A stretch of DNA of 64,000 nucleotides from Acholeplasma oculi (GCF_900166985.1 NZ_FUZK01000001.1:248001-312000); one strand, 5' to 3'. Shown: positions 9,388 to 19,472, counted from the stretch's first letter. Notes: generated from the letters alone by a model not told the origin. Program-made: numbers and translations.

Positions 9388-10209
9388 TTACCCTAATGCA
9401 ACATCCAAAATCATCATTATAATAAATCCAATCATAAATCCAAATACTGCATAGTGTGTACCAGAATCAGCATTTTCTTGAGCTTCTGGTATTAATTCTT
9501 CCACAACTACATAAATCATTGCACCTGCTGCAAATGCGAGAGCGTATGGAAGGATTACTTGCATTGAATTAACAAGTATTGCACCAATTACAGCAGCTAT
9601 TGGTTCAACAATTGCTGATGCTTGACCCAAGAAAAATGCTTTTTTTCTGCCCATCTTTTCATTAGATAGTGGGATAGAAACAGCAGCCCCTTCAGGGAAG
9701 TTTTGAATACCAATACCTATTGCAAGTGCTATTGCACTAATGGTTGCGACTTCAACAGAACCAGATAGGAATCCTATCGCTCCAAAAGCAACCCCAATTG
9801 CTAATCCTTCTGGAATATTATGCAATGTAATTGAAAATACTAATAATATCGTTCTTTTTAATTTTGTAGGAACACCTTCTTTAGTGTGTTGTTTACCAAA
9901 GTGTATATGTGGGATAAGTTTATCTGCCCCAAATAAGAATAATCCACCTAGACCAAATCCTATTGCAGCAACTAACCAAGCGATTCTACCTTGTTCTTCT
10001 GCAATTTCAATACCTGGCGCAAGTAGTGACCAAAAACTTGCTGCAACCATGACACCGGATGCTAAACCATACATCATACCTAAGATATTTTTATGTATAT
10101 TTTTAAAGAAAAATACTAAACTAGCTCCTAACGCCGTTACAAACCACGTAAATAACCCTGCTATTAATGCTTGTACCCAAGTATCTAAATTCATAAACCA
10201 TTCAAACAT
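9388..10209 (-). CDS. ZIP family divalent metal transporter
   Basis: A 273-residue protein with about eight membrane spans, a His-containing loop (HIHFGKQH) near residue 100 and the paired metal-binding motifs HNIPEGLAIG and QNFPEGAAVS in the fourth and fifth core helices. This is the ZupT/GufA layout, importing zinc or a related metal. The ATG at 10209 follows AGAGGTG. The upstream region has AT-only inverted repeats that could be a regulator site but are not diagnostic. Confidence 0.88.
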   Translation of the reverse strand: MFEWFMNLDTWVQALIAGLFTWFVTALGASLVFFFKNIHKNILGMMYGLASGVMVAASFWSLLAPGIEIAEEQGRIAWLVAAIGFGLGGLFLFGADKLIPHIHFGKQHTKEGVPTKLKRTILLVFSITLHNIPEGLAIGVAFGAIGFLSGSVEVATISAIALAIGIGIQNFPEGAAVSIPLSNEKMGRKKAFFLGQASAIVEPIAAVIGAILVNSMQVILPYALAFAAGAMIYVVVEELIPEAQENADSGTHYAVFGFMIGFIIMMILDVALG

Positions 10210-10349
10210 ATTTTCACCTCTTAATTTAAGTTAAGACTTAATATTATTTTAATAATAAAATTAATATTAATACTTATCAACAAAATTAACTATGCTTTTG
10301 AATCAATGCCTTATTTTAACCATGTTATAATCTCTAAGAGAGGTGTATC

Positions 10350-11528
10350 ATGACATACAACACAAATTGGTTAATCTTTCTTTGGGACGTCTTTATATGT
10401 TCGTTGAGTTCTTATGGAGGACCTGAGGCTCATTATGGTGTCTTTTCATCTGTTTTAGTGAATAAGAAAAAATATATTACAGAGGAATCACTCGTTGAAA
10501 TGATTGGCTTATATAGTCTGGTTCCAGGCCCTGGCAGTACTCAAACAATAACCGCTATAGGTTATCATGTAGGTGGACCTATCTTAGCTTTTTTAACATT
10601 TCTAGTATGGGCATTACCAGCAATCATCATCATGAGTGTATTTGGTATATTAGTTTCTTTCAGTTCAAATTCAGAATTTATCGAAAATATCTTAAGATAC
10701 TTACCGGCTATCGCAATTTCTTTTATATTTTATGCAGCAATCTCCTTAACAAAAAAAGTTATTAAATTGAAGTTTCATTTCTTTATTTATTTAATCATGT
10801 TCGTTATTTCTTATTTTTTAGTACCTATTAGTTTATGGTTTGTTCCTATATTACTTGTTGTTTCTGGATTGATTACTTATCTAAAATATAAGGAAGAAAC
10901 CCCTACAATAGAAAAAGTCAATATAAAAACTCCGTGGTGGATTTTAATATGTATTGTATTGATCGCTATTATTTCAGAGATTATGAATCCTATAATCAAT
11001 CATTCTGCGCTTAATATATTTACTTCTTTTTACCGATATGGATATTCTGTAATCGGTGGTGGACAAATTGTAATTCCTTTAATGATTACGGACCTCGTTG
11101 AATCACAATCCCTTATTACATTAAATGATTTTTTATCAGGATATGCAATCGATCAAGCCATCCCTGGTCCCCTTTTTAGCTTCGCAGCATTTGTAGGTTC
11201 TAGATCGTTTGTAGGCTCTTCATTTGCATTCTTCTATGGAATACTAAGTGCTTTCAGTATTTTCTTACCTGGAATATTGCTCGTGTACTTGATATATCCT
11301 ATTTGGAAAAAATTTAGACATATCGAATTTTTTAAAAAGTTTTTAATCGGTGTATCCATAACTGCAGCCGCACTCATTTTATCAACAGGAATTAGACAAA
11401 CCATACAACTTGATATGATATGGCAAAATATCTTGATTCTTTTAATTGGACTTCTCTTATTACATTCTAAACGTATTCCAGGATATGTGGTAGTTATTGT
11501 TGCAATGATTCTTGGATTCATCATATAA
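10350..11528 (+). CDS. chrA: Chromate transporter family protein (two-domain ChrA)
   Basis: A 392-residue membrane protein with two homologous Chr halves (about residues 8-180 and 205-390). GGPEAHYGVF in the first half and the GGGQIVIPLM and GPLFSF blocks are typical of CHR proteins, which export chromate by proton antiport. The substrate in this organism is inferred. The start follows GAGAGGTG. It is divergent from the ZIP gene and ends in a bidirectional terminator. Confidence 0.85.
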   Translation: MTYNTNWLIFLWDVFICSLSSYGGPEAHYGVFSSVLVNKKKYITEESLVEMIGLYSLVPGPGSTQTITAIGYHVGGPILAFLTFLVWALPAIIIMSVFGILVSFSSNSEFIENILRYLPAIAISFIFYAAISLTKKVIKLKFHFFIYLIMFVISYFLVPISLWFVPILLVVSGLITYLKYKEETPTIEKVNIKTPWWILICIVLIAIISEIMNPIINHSALNIFTSFYRYGYSVIGGGQIVIPLMITDLVESQSLITLNDFLSGYAIDQAIPGPLFSFAAFVGSRSFVGSSFAFFYGILSAFSIFLPGILLVYLIYPIWKKFRHIEFFKKFLIGVSITAAALILSTGIRQTIQLDMIWQNILILLIGLLLLHSKRIPGYVVVIVAMILGFII

Positions 11529-11560
11529 AAAGTCCTATCAAATTGACAGGACTTTCTTTT
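11527..11560. terminator. Bidirectional terminator after chrA
   Basis: AAAGTCCT (11529-11536) pairs with AGGACTTT (11548-11555), followed by TCTTTT. It lies between the convergent chrA and the membrane protein gene. Confidence 0.75.
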
Positions 11561-12386
11561 ATTGATTTTTATGTCGAATAAATGGTGTTTTATTTAAAGT
11601 GAAATTAGATGAATTGATTTTATAGGTGTGAAGACCGTTCCCCTCAACTTGTGTAGGGTTTGTAAAGTATAATTCACTTAGACCTGCAATCGATACTCCC
11701 AGTATACTGGTAACTTCCATTTGAATTTTAATTTTTGTATATGGATTCAGTGCTTCTTCATTAAAATAACTACTACCTGAATTAAAAACTAAATTAACAA
11801 TTAAGTTCTTTCTTTGTGTAGTTTCGTTGTATAGCATATAGGATTGTGTCTCATGTTCATGTGCCATAGGTTGAAAATCGTACTTAACAAGATCTTTTTC
11901 AAATCGAATTTTGGATATATAAATACTACCTGCTGTTTTTCCTTCAATGACTTTAAAAGGTATTCGAATGGTATAAAAACTTAGTGGTTTTTCTAAATCA
12001 ATGTCTGAAATGACCATATGAAAACTAGGTGTATCTTTCTGATGAAATTTATGTAAGTAACGATCGGATTCCTTTTGAATCAACATTCTGTCTGTGAATT
12101 CAATAATAGAGTAGTTTGATGATGCAAACTGTAAATCTCTATATAACTCTGCACGTTTGTTTTGGTCATCATTAATTCTACTGACTGTACGATTATTTAA
12201 ATATACTAACAAACTAAAAAGTGTACTTGAACCAAACGATGCAAAAGCAACAATCAGCATCGCAATTCTTATACCAATAACATCAAAATTTGCAGCTAAA
12301 AAAGTTCCTGCAAACAATGATATGACAGACGCTATTAAAACAATTAATAAACTAATGACTAAATATAGATATCTTTTATCCTTCAT
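11559..12386 (-). CDS. Membrane protein of unknown function
   Basis: About 275 residues. Two membrane spans lie at about residues 5-30 and 38-62, followed by a soluble, beta-rich region of some 200 residues with no motif I recognise. The ATG at 12386 is preferred over a TTG at 12404; GGGG lies upstream. It stands alone between terminators and an intergenic stretch. Confidence 0.6.
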   Translation of the reverse strand: MKDKRYLYLVISLLIVLIASVISLFAGTFLAANFDVIGIRIAMLIVAFASFGSSTLFSLLVYLNNRTVSRINDDQNKRAELYRDLQFASSNYSIIEFTDRMLIQKESDRYLHKFHQKDTPSFHMVISDIDLEKPLSFYTIRIPFKVIEGKTAGSIYISKIRFEKDLVKYDFQPMAHEHETQSYMLYNETTQRKNLIVNLVFNSGSSYFNEEALNPYTKIKIQMEVTSILGVSIAGLSELYFTNPTQVEGNGLHTYKINSSNFTLNKTPFIRHKNQ

Positions 12387-12520
12387 AAAAAAACCCCGAT
12401 TCAAACGATAATGTAATATAGATTATATCATCAAATAGTCTTTTTCAATAGCGAATAAAATAAAATCATAATGACCAGATATTAAACACTTGATAGCTAA
12501 TTTTCAATACGCTTTATTTT

Positions 12521-13450
12521 CTACCAAGGAAGTGGATTGGGTTTAATCTTTTCATCATATAATGATTCTAAAAATGACTTATCTTGATCATTTATTTTGT
12601 AATTCACAGCATTTAAATGTTCTTCTAATTGTTCAAGTGATCGAACTCCAGGAATAATTGTTGCAACTGCATTAAAAGACCATATAAATGATAAGGCTAC
12701 TTCAGTAATTGTTTTTTTTCCTGTTTTATTTTGAATCTCTTTTACATATGCATCTCTTCTATTCTTAACTGCATCAGTCCATCTAGACTTAACACCATCA
12801 AAAACCATATCCTTATGATAACTTCCTGTTAACCATCCAGAATCCAATGGTACTTTAATGACTAATGCGATACCTCTTCTTTTAACTTCATCAAAAAGTG
12901 ATTTTGTCTCTTGGAAGAATATATTAAAAAGTAGTTCAATACAATCAACCTTTAGATGTTTAAGTGTCGTTTCTAATTCTAGTTTAGAATCAATACTGAC
13001 ACCATATCCTTTAATATAGCCTTCTTTTTTTAAATTATCTAGAATCACAAAATGATCTGTCTTGCCTTCTAAAACTTCAAATGGTGGATTATGTAACATC
13101 AGTGTGTCAATATAATTTGTATTTAACCTATTTAGACTACCTAACAATGATTCTTTAATTCTACTGGAACTAAAATCAATTTGATCATCCACATGATGTC
13201 CAAACTTTGTATTAATGATAACTTTATCTCTCATATCTTTGATTGCTATACCAAGTATGGATTCACTTAAACCAAGCGAATAGTTTGGGGCAGTATCAAA
13301 AAAATTTATCCCACTTTGTATTGCTTTTTTGACAAGTGTAACCCCATAATCTTCAGACATTCTAATACCTCTGGATTCATTGCCAAGCGGCCACGCACCA
13401 AAACCTAATTGACTAACTCGAGTATTCTTAAGATACAAATTATATTTCAT
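12521..13450 (-). CDS. Aldo/keto reductase
   Basis: A 309-residue TIM-barrel NADPH-dependent oxidoreductase. The tetrad is visible: Asp and Tyr in FFDTAPNY, Lys in NTKFGHH and His in LMLHNPP. The C-terminal IIPGVRSLEQLEEHL is the cofactor loop of this family (general AKR/YccK-like branch). The substrate is unknown. It is distinct from the second aldo/keto reductase at 26.6 kb, which belongs to another branch. It ends downstream of the ABC-2 operon on the same strand. Confidence 0.87.
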   Translation of the reverse strand: MKYNLYLKNTRVSQLGFGAWPLGNESRGIRMSEDYGVTLVKKAIQSGINFFDTAPNYSLGLSESILGIAIKDMRDKVIINTKFGHHVDDQIDFSSSRIKESLLGSLNRLNTNYIDTLMLHNPPFEVLEGKTDHFVILDNLKKEGYIKGYGVSIDSKLELETTLKHLKVDCIELLFNIFFQETKSLFDEVKRRGIALVIKVPLDSGWLTGSYHKDMVFDGVKSRWTDAVKNRRDAYVKEIQNKTGKKTITEVALSFIWSFNAVATIIPGVRSLEQLEEHLNAVNYKINDQDKSFLESLYDEKIKPNPLPW

Positions 13451-13492
13451 TTCATCACCACATTGATATAAATAAATTCAATTCAATATTAC

Positions 13493-14206
13493 CTAATTAC
13501 GTGTAATTCTATTTAAATATATTTTATAGAGTACATAGATATAGAATAGATTTATTGTAATTCCAAATCCAAAATATCCATATATATTGAATAAATAGTC
13601 GTTGGGTATTAATATAATAGAAATCATTTTAGCAACCCAAAAACCTGGTACAATACCCAATAATGTTTCTGTCCAATGATTGATAAATAACGCTGCAATA
13701 GGCACTAATAATATCAATCCTGAACCTTTCATAACAACAAAACCCTCTACTTTATTTGAAGCAAATGCATTAACTATGAGTGCAATTAAAGGCGCTTGTA
13801 GACTAGATAGAATAGCAATAAGTAATAAGTCAATTAATTGGGCATTTAAAAAGTTAGTTATCATTAATACAATAAGGGTAGCGATAAACCCAAACAAATA
13901 ACTTACCAATAGTTTAATGGTTACATAGTAATTTAATTTAACTGGTGTCACTCTAAGTGCAAATAATACGTGATCATCTTGATCATCTAATAAAGTAAAC
14001 CCAGTAATTGCTCCATAAATGAATGACGTCATGAGTATGAGCATCATAATAAAGATGTTCGCTGATAAATCATTTACATTGACTCTTAAATACGGAACTA
14101 ACCATAGGGATAATGCTAATAAAACAACAGGATATATCAGGAAAAAAAGATACATTTTTTCTCTTAGAATATTTCTAATTTCATGCGTTAATACTCTACT
14201 AAACAT
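13493..14206 (-). CDS. ABC-2 type permease
   Basis: A 237-residue protein with six predicted membrane spans and no other domain. It follows the other permease by 3 bases and is the last gene of the tetR-ATPase-permease-permease operon. With 14210-14944 it should form the heterodimeric membrane channel. The substrate is unknown; a drug, lipid or peptide is likely by analogy. Confidence 0.78.
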   Translation of the reverse strand: MFSRVLTHEIRNILREKMYLFFLIYPVVLLALSLWLVPYLRVNVNDLSANIFIMMLILMTSFIYGAITGFTLLDDQDDHVLFALRVTPVKLNYYVTIKLLVSYLFGFIATLIVLMITNFLNAQLIDLLLIAILSSLQAPLIALIVNAFASNKVEGFVVMKGSGLILLVPIAALFINHWTETLLGIVPGFWVAKMISIILIPNDYLFNIYGYFGFGITINLFYIYVLYKIYLNRITRN

Positions 14207-14209
14207 TTT

Positions 14210-14944
14210 TTATACCCCACTTTGTTTGACAGCATAATATTTATATTTAGGAAAAACATAAAATATATACCCCAATATCGATAAAGACACTAAATATATT
14301 AAAGATACTATGGTTTCTATCTCTATAACCCCGGAAAATCCCCATTCCATGAGATAGGATGCAGCTTGAGATGGTGATAATATAAGAATATATTTCCAGA
14401 ATGTTTCTGTGAAAAATATATTAAACTGATATAAAACTGATGGAATTAAAAAAATAAAACTATACATCATAGCAAGCATTAACATGGATGTAAAATCTTT
14501 GGAATGATATGAAAATACAAACCCTAGTAAACTATGTAGAAAGATACTAATTATTAATACAGGTATCATTATGAATAGATTCATCGTGACACCTCTTAAA
14601 AAATAAAATACAAGTAATATCAATAAACTTGATAACATCATATGAACTGTATTAGATATGACTTTAGACAATATTTGCTCATGATATGTGGTTGGTGTAA
14701 CTAATATTGTTGATACAGTTTGTTCAGATTTTTCAAAAAACATGACTGAACCTATAAAAAGAATACTCATCATTGTAGCATCGACTGTTATGATAAATGG
14801 CAACATCTGATTCAATAAATTCTTATCTTCAATAAAGAACAACAATAAGAACCATACAAGTGCAACAAGAAATGATACCAAAGTCACCTTGTATTTATTA
14901 AGTCTAACTAATTCAGATTGAATTAAAAATAGCATTCTAGTCAT
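14210..14944 (-). CDS. ABC-2 type permease
   Basis: A 244-residue protein with about six membrane spans, including a second half resembling fluoroquinolone/bacitracin-type export permeases. It overlaps the ATPase gene by 8 bases, indicating translational coupling. It partners the other permease. Confidence 0.78.
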   Translation of the reverse strand: MTRMLFLIQSELVRLNKYKVTLVSFLVALVWFLLLFFIEDKNLLNQMLPFIITVDATMMSILFIGSVMFFEKSEQTVSTILVTPTTYHEQILSKVISNTVHMMLSSLLILLVFYFLRGVTMNLFIMIPVLIISIFLHSLLGFVFSYHSKDFTSMLMLAMMYSFIFLIPSVLYQFNIFFTETFWKYILILSPSQAASYLMEWGFSGVIEIETIVSLIYLVSLSILGYIFYVFPKYKYYAVKQSGV

Positions 14945-15794
14945 GATGTAATCCTACACCTGTCACTTTGATAAAAATATCTTCTAATGTCGTTTCTCCT
15001 GTATGAATTGTCTCGATATTTTTTTCTCTAATAAGTTTTATAAATTCCTCATTCGTTTTAATGTCATCTAAGTTAAAAATAACTGTCTTTGTTTGATTCT
15101 CTTCACTATACTCAACTTTAAGTGTCCTTTGACCATACTTGATTTTCAAGTTTCTAGGAGAATCTATTTCTTTTATCTGTCCATCCACAATAAATGCTAC
15201 TCTATCACAAAGTTCATCTATATCTGACATTATATGGGATGTTATAAAAACCGTCCCACCTTCTTTTTGATAAATTTTAATCATGTCTTTTAAAATTTTT
15301 GCATTACTAGGATCTAATCCATTGGTAGGTTCATCTAAAAAAAGCATTTTAGGTTGATTCAACATCGCTCTTACAAAATTTAGTCGTATTTTCATACCCT
15401 TAGAGTACTCACCAACCTTTTTATTTCTATCAGCCCATAATCCAAGTTTTTTCATTAACTGCTCTACATCAGTATGATTTTTATAAAGCTTTTTAAAAAA
15501 ATTAATATTTTCAAGTGCTGTCAATTTTGAAAAATGGATTGGCATTTCAAAAGATACACCAATGTCTTCATAAAAGTCATGATCTATTTCAACCAAATTT
15601 CTACCATCATATTGAATAAAACCCTCATAATGATCAAGTAGTTTAATTAAGATTTTTTGGGTAGTACTTTTACCTGCTCCTGAAGGACCTAAAAAACCAA
15701 AAATTTCACCTTTTTTAATATCAAAGTTAATTCCTTTGATTGTATTTTCTTCGTTTTTGGGATATCGGAAACTCAAGTTTTCTACTTTAAACAT
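14937..15794 (-). CDS. ABC transporter ATP-binding protein (ABC-2 exporter)
   Basis: A 285-residue ATPase: Walker A GPSGAGKS, signature YSKGMKIRL, Walker B MLFLDEP and the switch His in FITSHIMSD. The C-terminal extension (about residues 215-285) is usual for ABC-2 exporters. It overlaps tetR by 8 bases and the permease gene by 8 bases. Confidence 0.9.
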   Translation of the reverse strand: MFKVENLSFRYPKNEENTIKGINFDIKKGEIFGFLGPSGAGKSTTQKILIKLLDHYEGFIQYDGRNLVEIDHDFYEDIGVSFEMPIHFSKLTALENINFFKKLYKNHTDVEQLMKKLGLWADRNKKVGEYSKGMKIRLNFVRAMLNQPKMLFLDEPTNGLDPSNAKILKDMIKIYQKEGGTVFITSHIMSDIDELCDRVAFIVDGQIKEIDSPRNLKIKYGQRTLKVEYSEENQTKTVIFNLDDIKTNEEFIKLIREKNIETIHTGETTLEDIFIKVTGVGLHHD

Positions 15795-16398
15795 AGCTTA
15801 TACCTCTCTTAAATATTTCAATCATCATTTTGATGGATGTTTCATACGATGTATCGTCTAATTTGTGGTGAACAAAAGAGTCAATTGTTAATTTATTTAA
15901 TAACTCTAGAACCATAGTAGCAAGTACTCTTGGATTTATTTTATCATTAATGATTTTCTTTTCTTGATCATTGATAATCCAAGACTCGTAGATTGAAATC
16001 ATTTGTTCTAAACCTTTTGTTACTGATGGATTATCTAAATATAAAGGTGATTTAAGCATGAATTCTCCTGCTCTTACAAAATCAGGGTTCTCGGACTTAA
16101 ATTTTATACCCGCTAAATAAATTGCCTCTATTCGCTCTATAAAATTCAGATTCACTGCTTCAAATATACTTTTAAAATAATATCTTTTTATTGAACTAAT
16201 ATAATCCATGATATATTCATACATATCCATCTTATCTTCAAAGTACTGGTAAAAAGACCCTCTTGGAATATTAGCATCTTTTATAATGTTTTGAATATTC
16301 ACATATTCAAAACTGGTTTTAGAGACCTCATTTATTATTGCTTGAGTGATTCTACTTTTTTTATCTTCATTCAGTTTGTTAAATGTATCTTTTGGCAT
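15787..16398 (-). CDS. TetR family repressor of the ABC-2 exporter
   Basis: About 203 residues. The N-terminal helix-turn-helix reads VNIQNIIKDANIPRGSFYQYFEDK, the TetR signature; the rest is a helical ligand domain. The ATG at 16398 with GAGGGA upstream was chosen over TTG at 16410. As first gene of the operon and with a perfect palindrome at its promoter, it very probably represses itself and the exporter. Confidence 0.87.
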   Translation of the reverse strand: MPKDTFNKLNEDKKSRITQAIINEVSKTSFEYVNIQNIIKDANIPRGSFYQYFEDKMDMYEYIMDYISSIKRYYFKSIFEAVNLNFIERIEAIYLAGIKFKSENPDFVRAGEFMLKSPLYLDNPSVTKGLEQMISIYESWIINDQEKKIINDKINPRVLATMVLELLNKLTIDSFVHHKLDDTSYETSIKMMIEIFKRGISYV

Positions 16399-16411
16399 TA
16401 TGTCCCTCAAA

Positions 16412-16463
16412 ATGACAAGGTTGTCATATTTATATTATACACTCAAATTATAAAATTACAATC
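16412..16463 (-). promoter_or_regulatory. TetR operon promoter and operator
   Basis: Minus-strand -35 TTGTAA and -10 TATAAT (16434-16439), spaced by 16 bases. Just downstream lies a perfect palindrome, ATGACAA (16412-16418), GG, TTGTCAT (16421-16427). Its position over the transcription start is typical of a TetR operator. Binding is inferred. Confidence 0.7.
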
Positions 16464-16481
16464 CATAAATATTTCTCATAA

Positions 16482-16516
16482 AAAAAAGTTGACACATTAT
16501 CAACTTTTTTTACCTA
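16482..16516 (-). terminator. Terminator after acetyltransferase gene
   Basis: AAAAAAGTTGA (16482-16492) pairs with TCAACTTTTTT (16500-16510). It lies just beyond the stop of the GNAT gene on the minus strand. Confidence 0.7.
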
Positions 16517-16526
16517 TAGCATTCAA

Positions 16527-17045
16527 TCAATTTTCACACTGATACATAACTTGGTCGAATTCATGTTTCCCGCTAACTTTGTTTAGACGAACACTTTTAT
16601 CTAAAGTCATGAATTTCATTCCTAACTTTTCCATCAATTTGATAGAAGCTATATTTCTACTATCAGCCGTTGCATAAAATACATGATAACCTAATGCAAT
16701 TCCCATCTTCATCATGGCTGATACTGCCTCAAAAGCTATGCCTTTTCTTTGATAGTCTTCATGTAGAATCCATCCAAGTTCAGCTTTTTTTTCTAATGCA
16801 TTTAATATAAGTGCAACACCACCTATGATTTTACCTTGATAATCAATACCTAGTTCATAGTATGTTATTGGTTTTTCATTCAAACATTTCATGGTATATT
16901 CAATAAATTTCTTTGTTTCATCCAATGTATTAGGACCCCAAAGCATATATTTACAAATCGTTTCACTTGATGCATATGCATGAACACTTTCTAAGTCGTT
17001 TAATGTTATGGGTCTAAGTATGATTCTAGCTGTTTCAATCCTCAT
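16527..17045 (-). CDS. GNAT acetyltransferase (RimJ/RimL type)
   Basis: A 172-residue N-acetyltransferase. LRPITLNDLESVHAYAS starts the fold, and HEDYQRKGIAFEAVSAMM contains the acetyl-CoA pyrophosphate loop in the expected place. This branch acetylates protein N-termini or small amines; the substrate cannot be told. RBS GAGG lies 6 bases before the ATG. Confidence 0.83.
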   Translation of the reverse strand: MRIETARIILRPITLNDLESVHAYASSETICKYMLWGPNTLDETKKFIEYTMKCLNEKPITYYELGIDYQGKIIGGVALILNALEKKAELGWILHEDYQRKGIAFEAVSAMMKMGIALGYHVFYATADSRNIASIKLMEKLGMKFMTLDKSVRLNKVSGKHEFDQVMYQCEN

Positions 17046-17072
17046 GGTTATCCTCTAAAGTAAATGTCTTAT

Positions 17073-18107
17073 TTATGATTTAATAGCAACTCTCAGTTTT
17101 GCTGATCGAGATCTTGGATTATTAAATACTTCATCTTTTGTTGGAATTAATGGACCATCAATAAATTTAAATACACCTTCGTTATAATATTGCTTAAACG
17201 CTTTTTTAACCAATCTGTCCTCACCTGAATGAAATGTTAATATCGCTACCCTACCCTCTTTTTTCAAAATTTTAGGTAGTTTATCCAATAATTCATATAG
17301 GACTTCAAATTCATTATTTACATCAATTCTTAATGCTTGAAACGTACGACTGGTTGCTTTCTTAAGTTCTTCAGCATAAATAGATTTTGGCACTTTATGA
17401 AGGGCTTTACCTATAACATTGTATAGTTCTTTTGTCGTTTGAATAAATCGACCTTGTTGCTTTTCTTTTGTAATCTCAGCAGCAATTTCTTTTGCATACA
17501 CTTCATCTGAGTTTTCAATCAACATATATTCAATTTCTAACTCACTTAATCCTAGTAATCGAATATGTGCAGGCTCTCCAGTATCTGGATTCATTCTTAA
17601 ATCCAGTGGGCCATCTTCACGAAATGTAAAACCTCGTTCAGGGTTATCAATTTGCATCGAAGAAACCCCTAAATCAGCTAAAACAAAGTCAAAACCATCA
17701 ACACCTATCAAATCGATATCTTTAAAGTTTAGATTATGTAGTGTAAAATCGTTTAAATCATATCCTAGCCTCTCTAAACGACTTTTTGTTTTAGGTAATT
17801 CAATCGGGTCTTGATCAACTCCATATAAATGACCTGTATGATTTAGTTTTTTTAGTATCTCTTGACTATGACCACCAAATCCAAGTGTTAAATCAACACC
17901 AATTTCATCTTTTTTAATGTCAAGAAATGATAAAATTTCATCTACCATTATTGGACGATGTGACCCTGCGGGTGTATTTCCTTTTTCCATAACACGTTGC
18001 ACAGTTTCTTGATATTTATCAGGATTTTTTTCTTTATATTTTTCACTATACTTTTTAGGATATAATCCACTGTATCTTTTTCTTCTTGTTGGTTTCTTTT
18101 CTTCCAT
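17073..18107 (-). CDS. rsmH: RsmH-type 16S rRNA (cytosine-N4) methyltransferase with N-terminal extension
   Basis: A 344-residue protein. After a basic N-terminal extension of about 45 residues comes the RsmH fold: GSHRPIMVDEIL, the AdoMet loop DLTLGFGGHS, LYGVDQDP, the catalytic region LADLGVSSMQID and the C-terminal ILTFHSGEDRLVK. The usual enzyme methylates C1402 of 16S rRNA. The gene is not in a mraZ/ftsL cell-division cluster, and the extension is unusual, so it may be a paralogue. The ATG at 18107 follows AAAGG. Confidence 0.85.
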   Translation of the reverse strand: MEEKKPTRRKRYSGLYPKKYSEKYKEKNPDKYQETVQRVMEKGNTPAGSHRPIMVDEILSFLDIKKDEIGVDLTLGFGGHSQEILKKLNHTGHLYGVDQDPIELPKTKSRLERLGYDLNDFTLHNLNFKDIDLIGVDGFDFVLADLGVSSMQIDNPERGFTFREDGPLDLRMNPDTGEPAHIRLLGLSELEIEYMLIENSDEVYAKEIAAEITKEKQQGRFIQTTKELYNVIGKALHKVPKSIYAEELKKATSRTFQALRIDVNNEFEVLYELLDKLPKILKKEGRVAILTFHSGEDRLVKKAFKQYYNEGVFKFIDGPLIPTKDEVFNNPRSRSAKLRVAIKS

Positions 18108-18284
18108 CTCTAATAACCTTTCAATGTAGACGATTCGTATCCAAATTCATACGCCATACTTATTCTATCATACCCATTGAATTATAACTAAACCTGTTTA
18201 TAGTAATCTTAATTAATTATTGAATACTTCTAGGAATAACCCTAAGAAAAAAGGTGCTATAATATCAAATGAGGTGCATCCAAT

Positions 18285-19463
18285 ATGTCAAAATTAGAAA
18301 TTTATTTAAAACCAAAAGAAGAGTTTAGATTGTTAAGAGGAGAAAGTTTTGTTTACTCCAATGAAATTGAAAGTTTTGAAGGAAGCTTAATCTCTGGCCA
18401 AGAGGCTTATGTTTATAGTTCAAAAAAAGTTTTCATTGGTAAAGGTTTCTTAAATACCGAATCAAAAATTGTCGTAAGATTACTCACCAGAAAAGATATT
18501 GATTTAAATAAAGATTTTTTTAGAGATCTGATTAAGAGTGCCTATGAATCTAGAAAAGACTTAGGTTTTGACAATGCTTATCGTTTATTCTTCTCAGAGG
18601 CTGATGGAATACCTGGTTTGATTATTGACAAATATGGAGATTATTTAGTTATTCAAGTCACTTCACTAGGTGTGGATTTAAGAAAACATATGATTGTAGA
18701 TATTTTAGTTGAATTACTTAATCCATTAGGAATATATGAAAGAAACGATGTTCCTTCTAGGAAAAAAGAAGGCCTTGAACTCATCAAAGGAACACTTTAT
18801 GGTGATGTTCCTGATGAAGTTTTAATTTATGAAAATGATATAAAACTACTTATTGATATTAAAAATGGACAAAAAACAGGTACCTTCTTAGACCAAAAAC
18901 ACAATCATTTCGCAATTAAACCTTATGTACGTGATAAAGAAGTTTTGGACTGTTTTTCCCATATAGGTGGATTTGCATTGCATGCTGCATCATTTGGAGC
19001 TAAGCATGTACTTGCTTTAGATATTTCTAAGGATGCAACAGATAGAATACTTGCGAATGCTAAACTCAACAACTTATCCTTAGAAGTTGATACATGTGAT
19101 GTTTTTGAAAGACTTAGAACCTTTAATCAAGAGGGAAGAAAGTTTGATGTCATCATTCTAGACCCACCTGCATTTGCTAAAAAAAGTGATGACATTAAAA
19201 AAGCTTACCAAGGCTATAAAGAAATCAATCTACAAGCAATGAAAATGTTACGTCCTGGTGGATATCTTATTACATGCAGTTGTAGTCATTATATGTATCC
19301 TGATACATTTTTAGAAATGTTAGGAGATGCAACTTTAGACAGTAAACGTCGTATTCAAATGATTGATTTTAAAATTCAAGATAGTGATCATCCCGTACTA
19401 TTTTCAGCGGATGCATCATTATACTTAAAATATATTGTTCTAAGAGTTAGCGATTTTATCTAA
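18285..19463 (+). CDS. RlmI-like rRNA cytosine methyltransferase (PUA + MTase)
   Basis: A 392-residue protein. The first 80 residues form a PUA-like domain; residues about 90-180 carry the FSEADGIPGLIIDKYG motif; the C-terminal Rossmann methyltransferase has LDCFSHIGGFALHAA, ILDPPAFAK and TCSCSHY. This is the RlmI/YwbD layout (m5C of 23S rRNA in E. coli). Whether it modifies the same base here is inferred. RBS GAGGTG lies before the ATG, and TATAAT at about 18257 is a plausible -10. Confidence 0.85.
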   Translation: MSKLEIYLKPKEEFRLLRGESFVYSNEIESFEGSLISGQEAYVYSSKKVFIGKGFLNTESKIVVRLLTRKDIDLNKDFFRDLIKSAYESRKDLGFDNAYRLFFSEADGIPGLIIDKYGDYLVIQVTSLGVDLRKHMIVDILVELLNPLGIYERNDVPSRKKEGLELIKGTLYGDVPDEVLIYENDIKLLIDIKNGQKTGTFLDQKHNHFAIKPYVRDKEVLDCFSHIGGFALHAASFGAKHVLALDISKDATDRILANAKLNNLSLEVDTCDVFERLRTFNQEGRKFDVIILDPPAFAKKSDDIKKAYQGYKEINLQAMKMLRPGGYLITCSCSHYMYPDTFLEMLGDATLDSKRRIQMIDFKIQDSDHPVLFSADASLYLKYIVLRVSDFI

Positions 19464-19472
19464 TATAAAATA

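Noticed and set aside
9740-10234. 164-residue plus-strand ORF opposite the ZIP gene
   Set aside because: Antisense shadow of a clear membrane transporter; Pro/Asn-rich, without family features.
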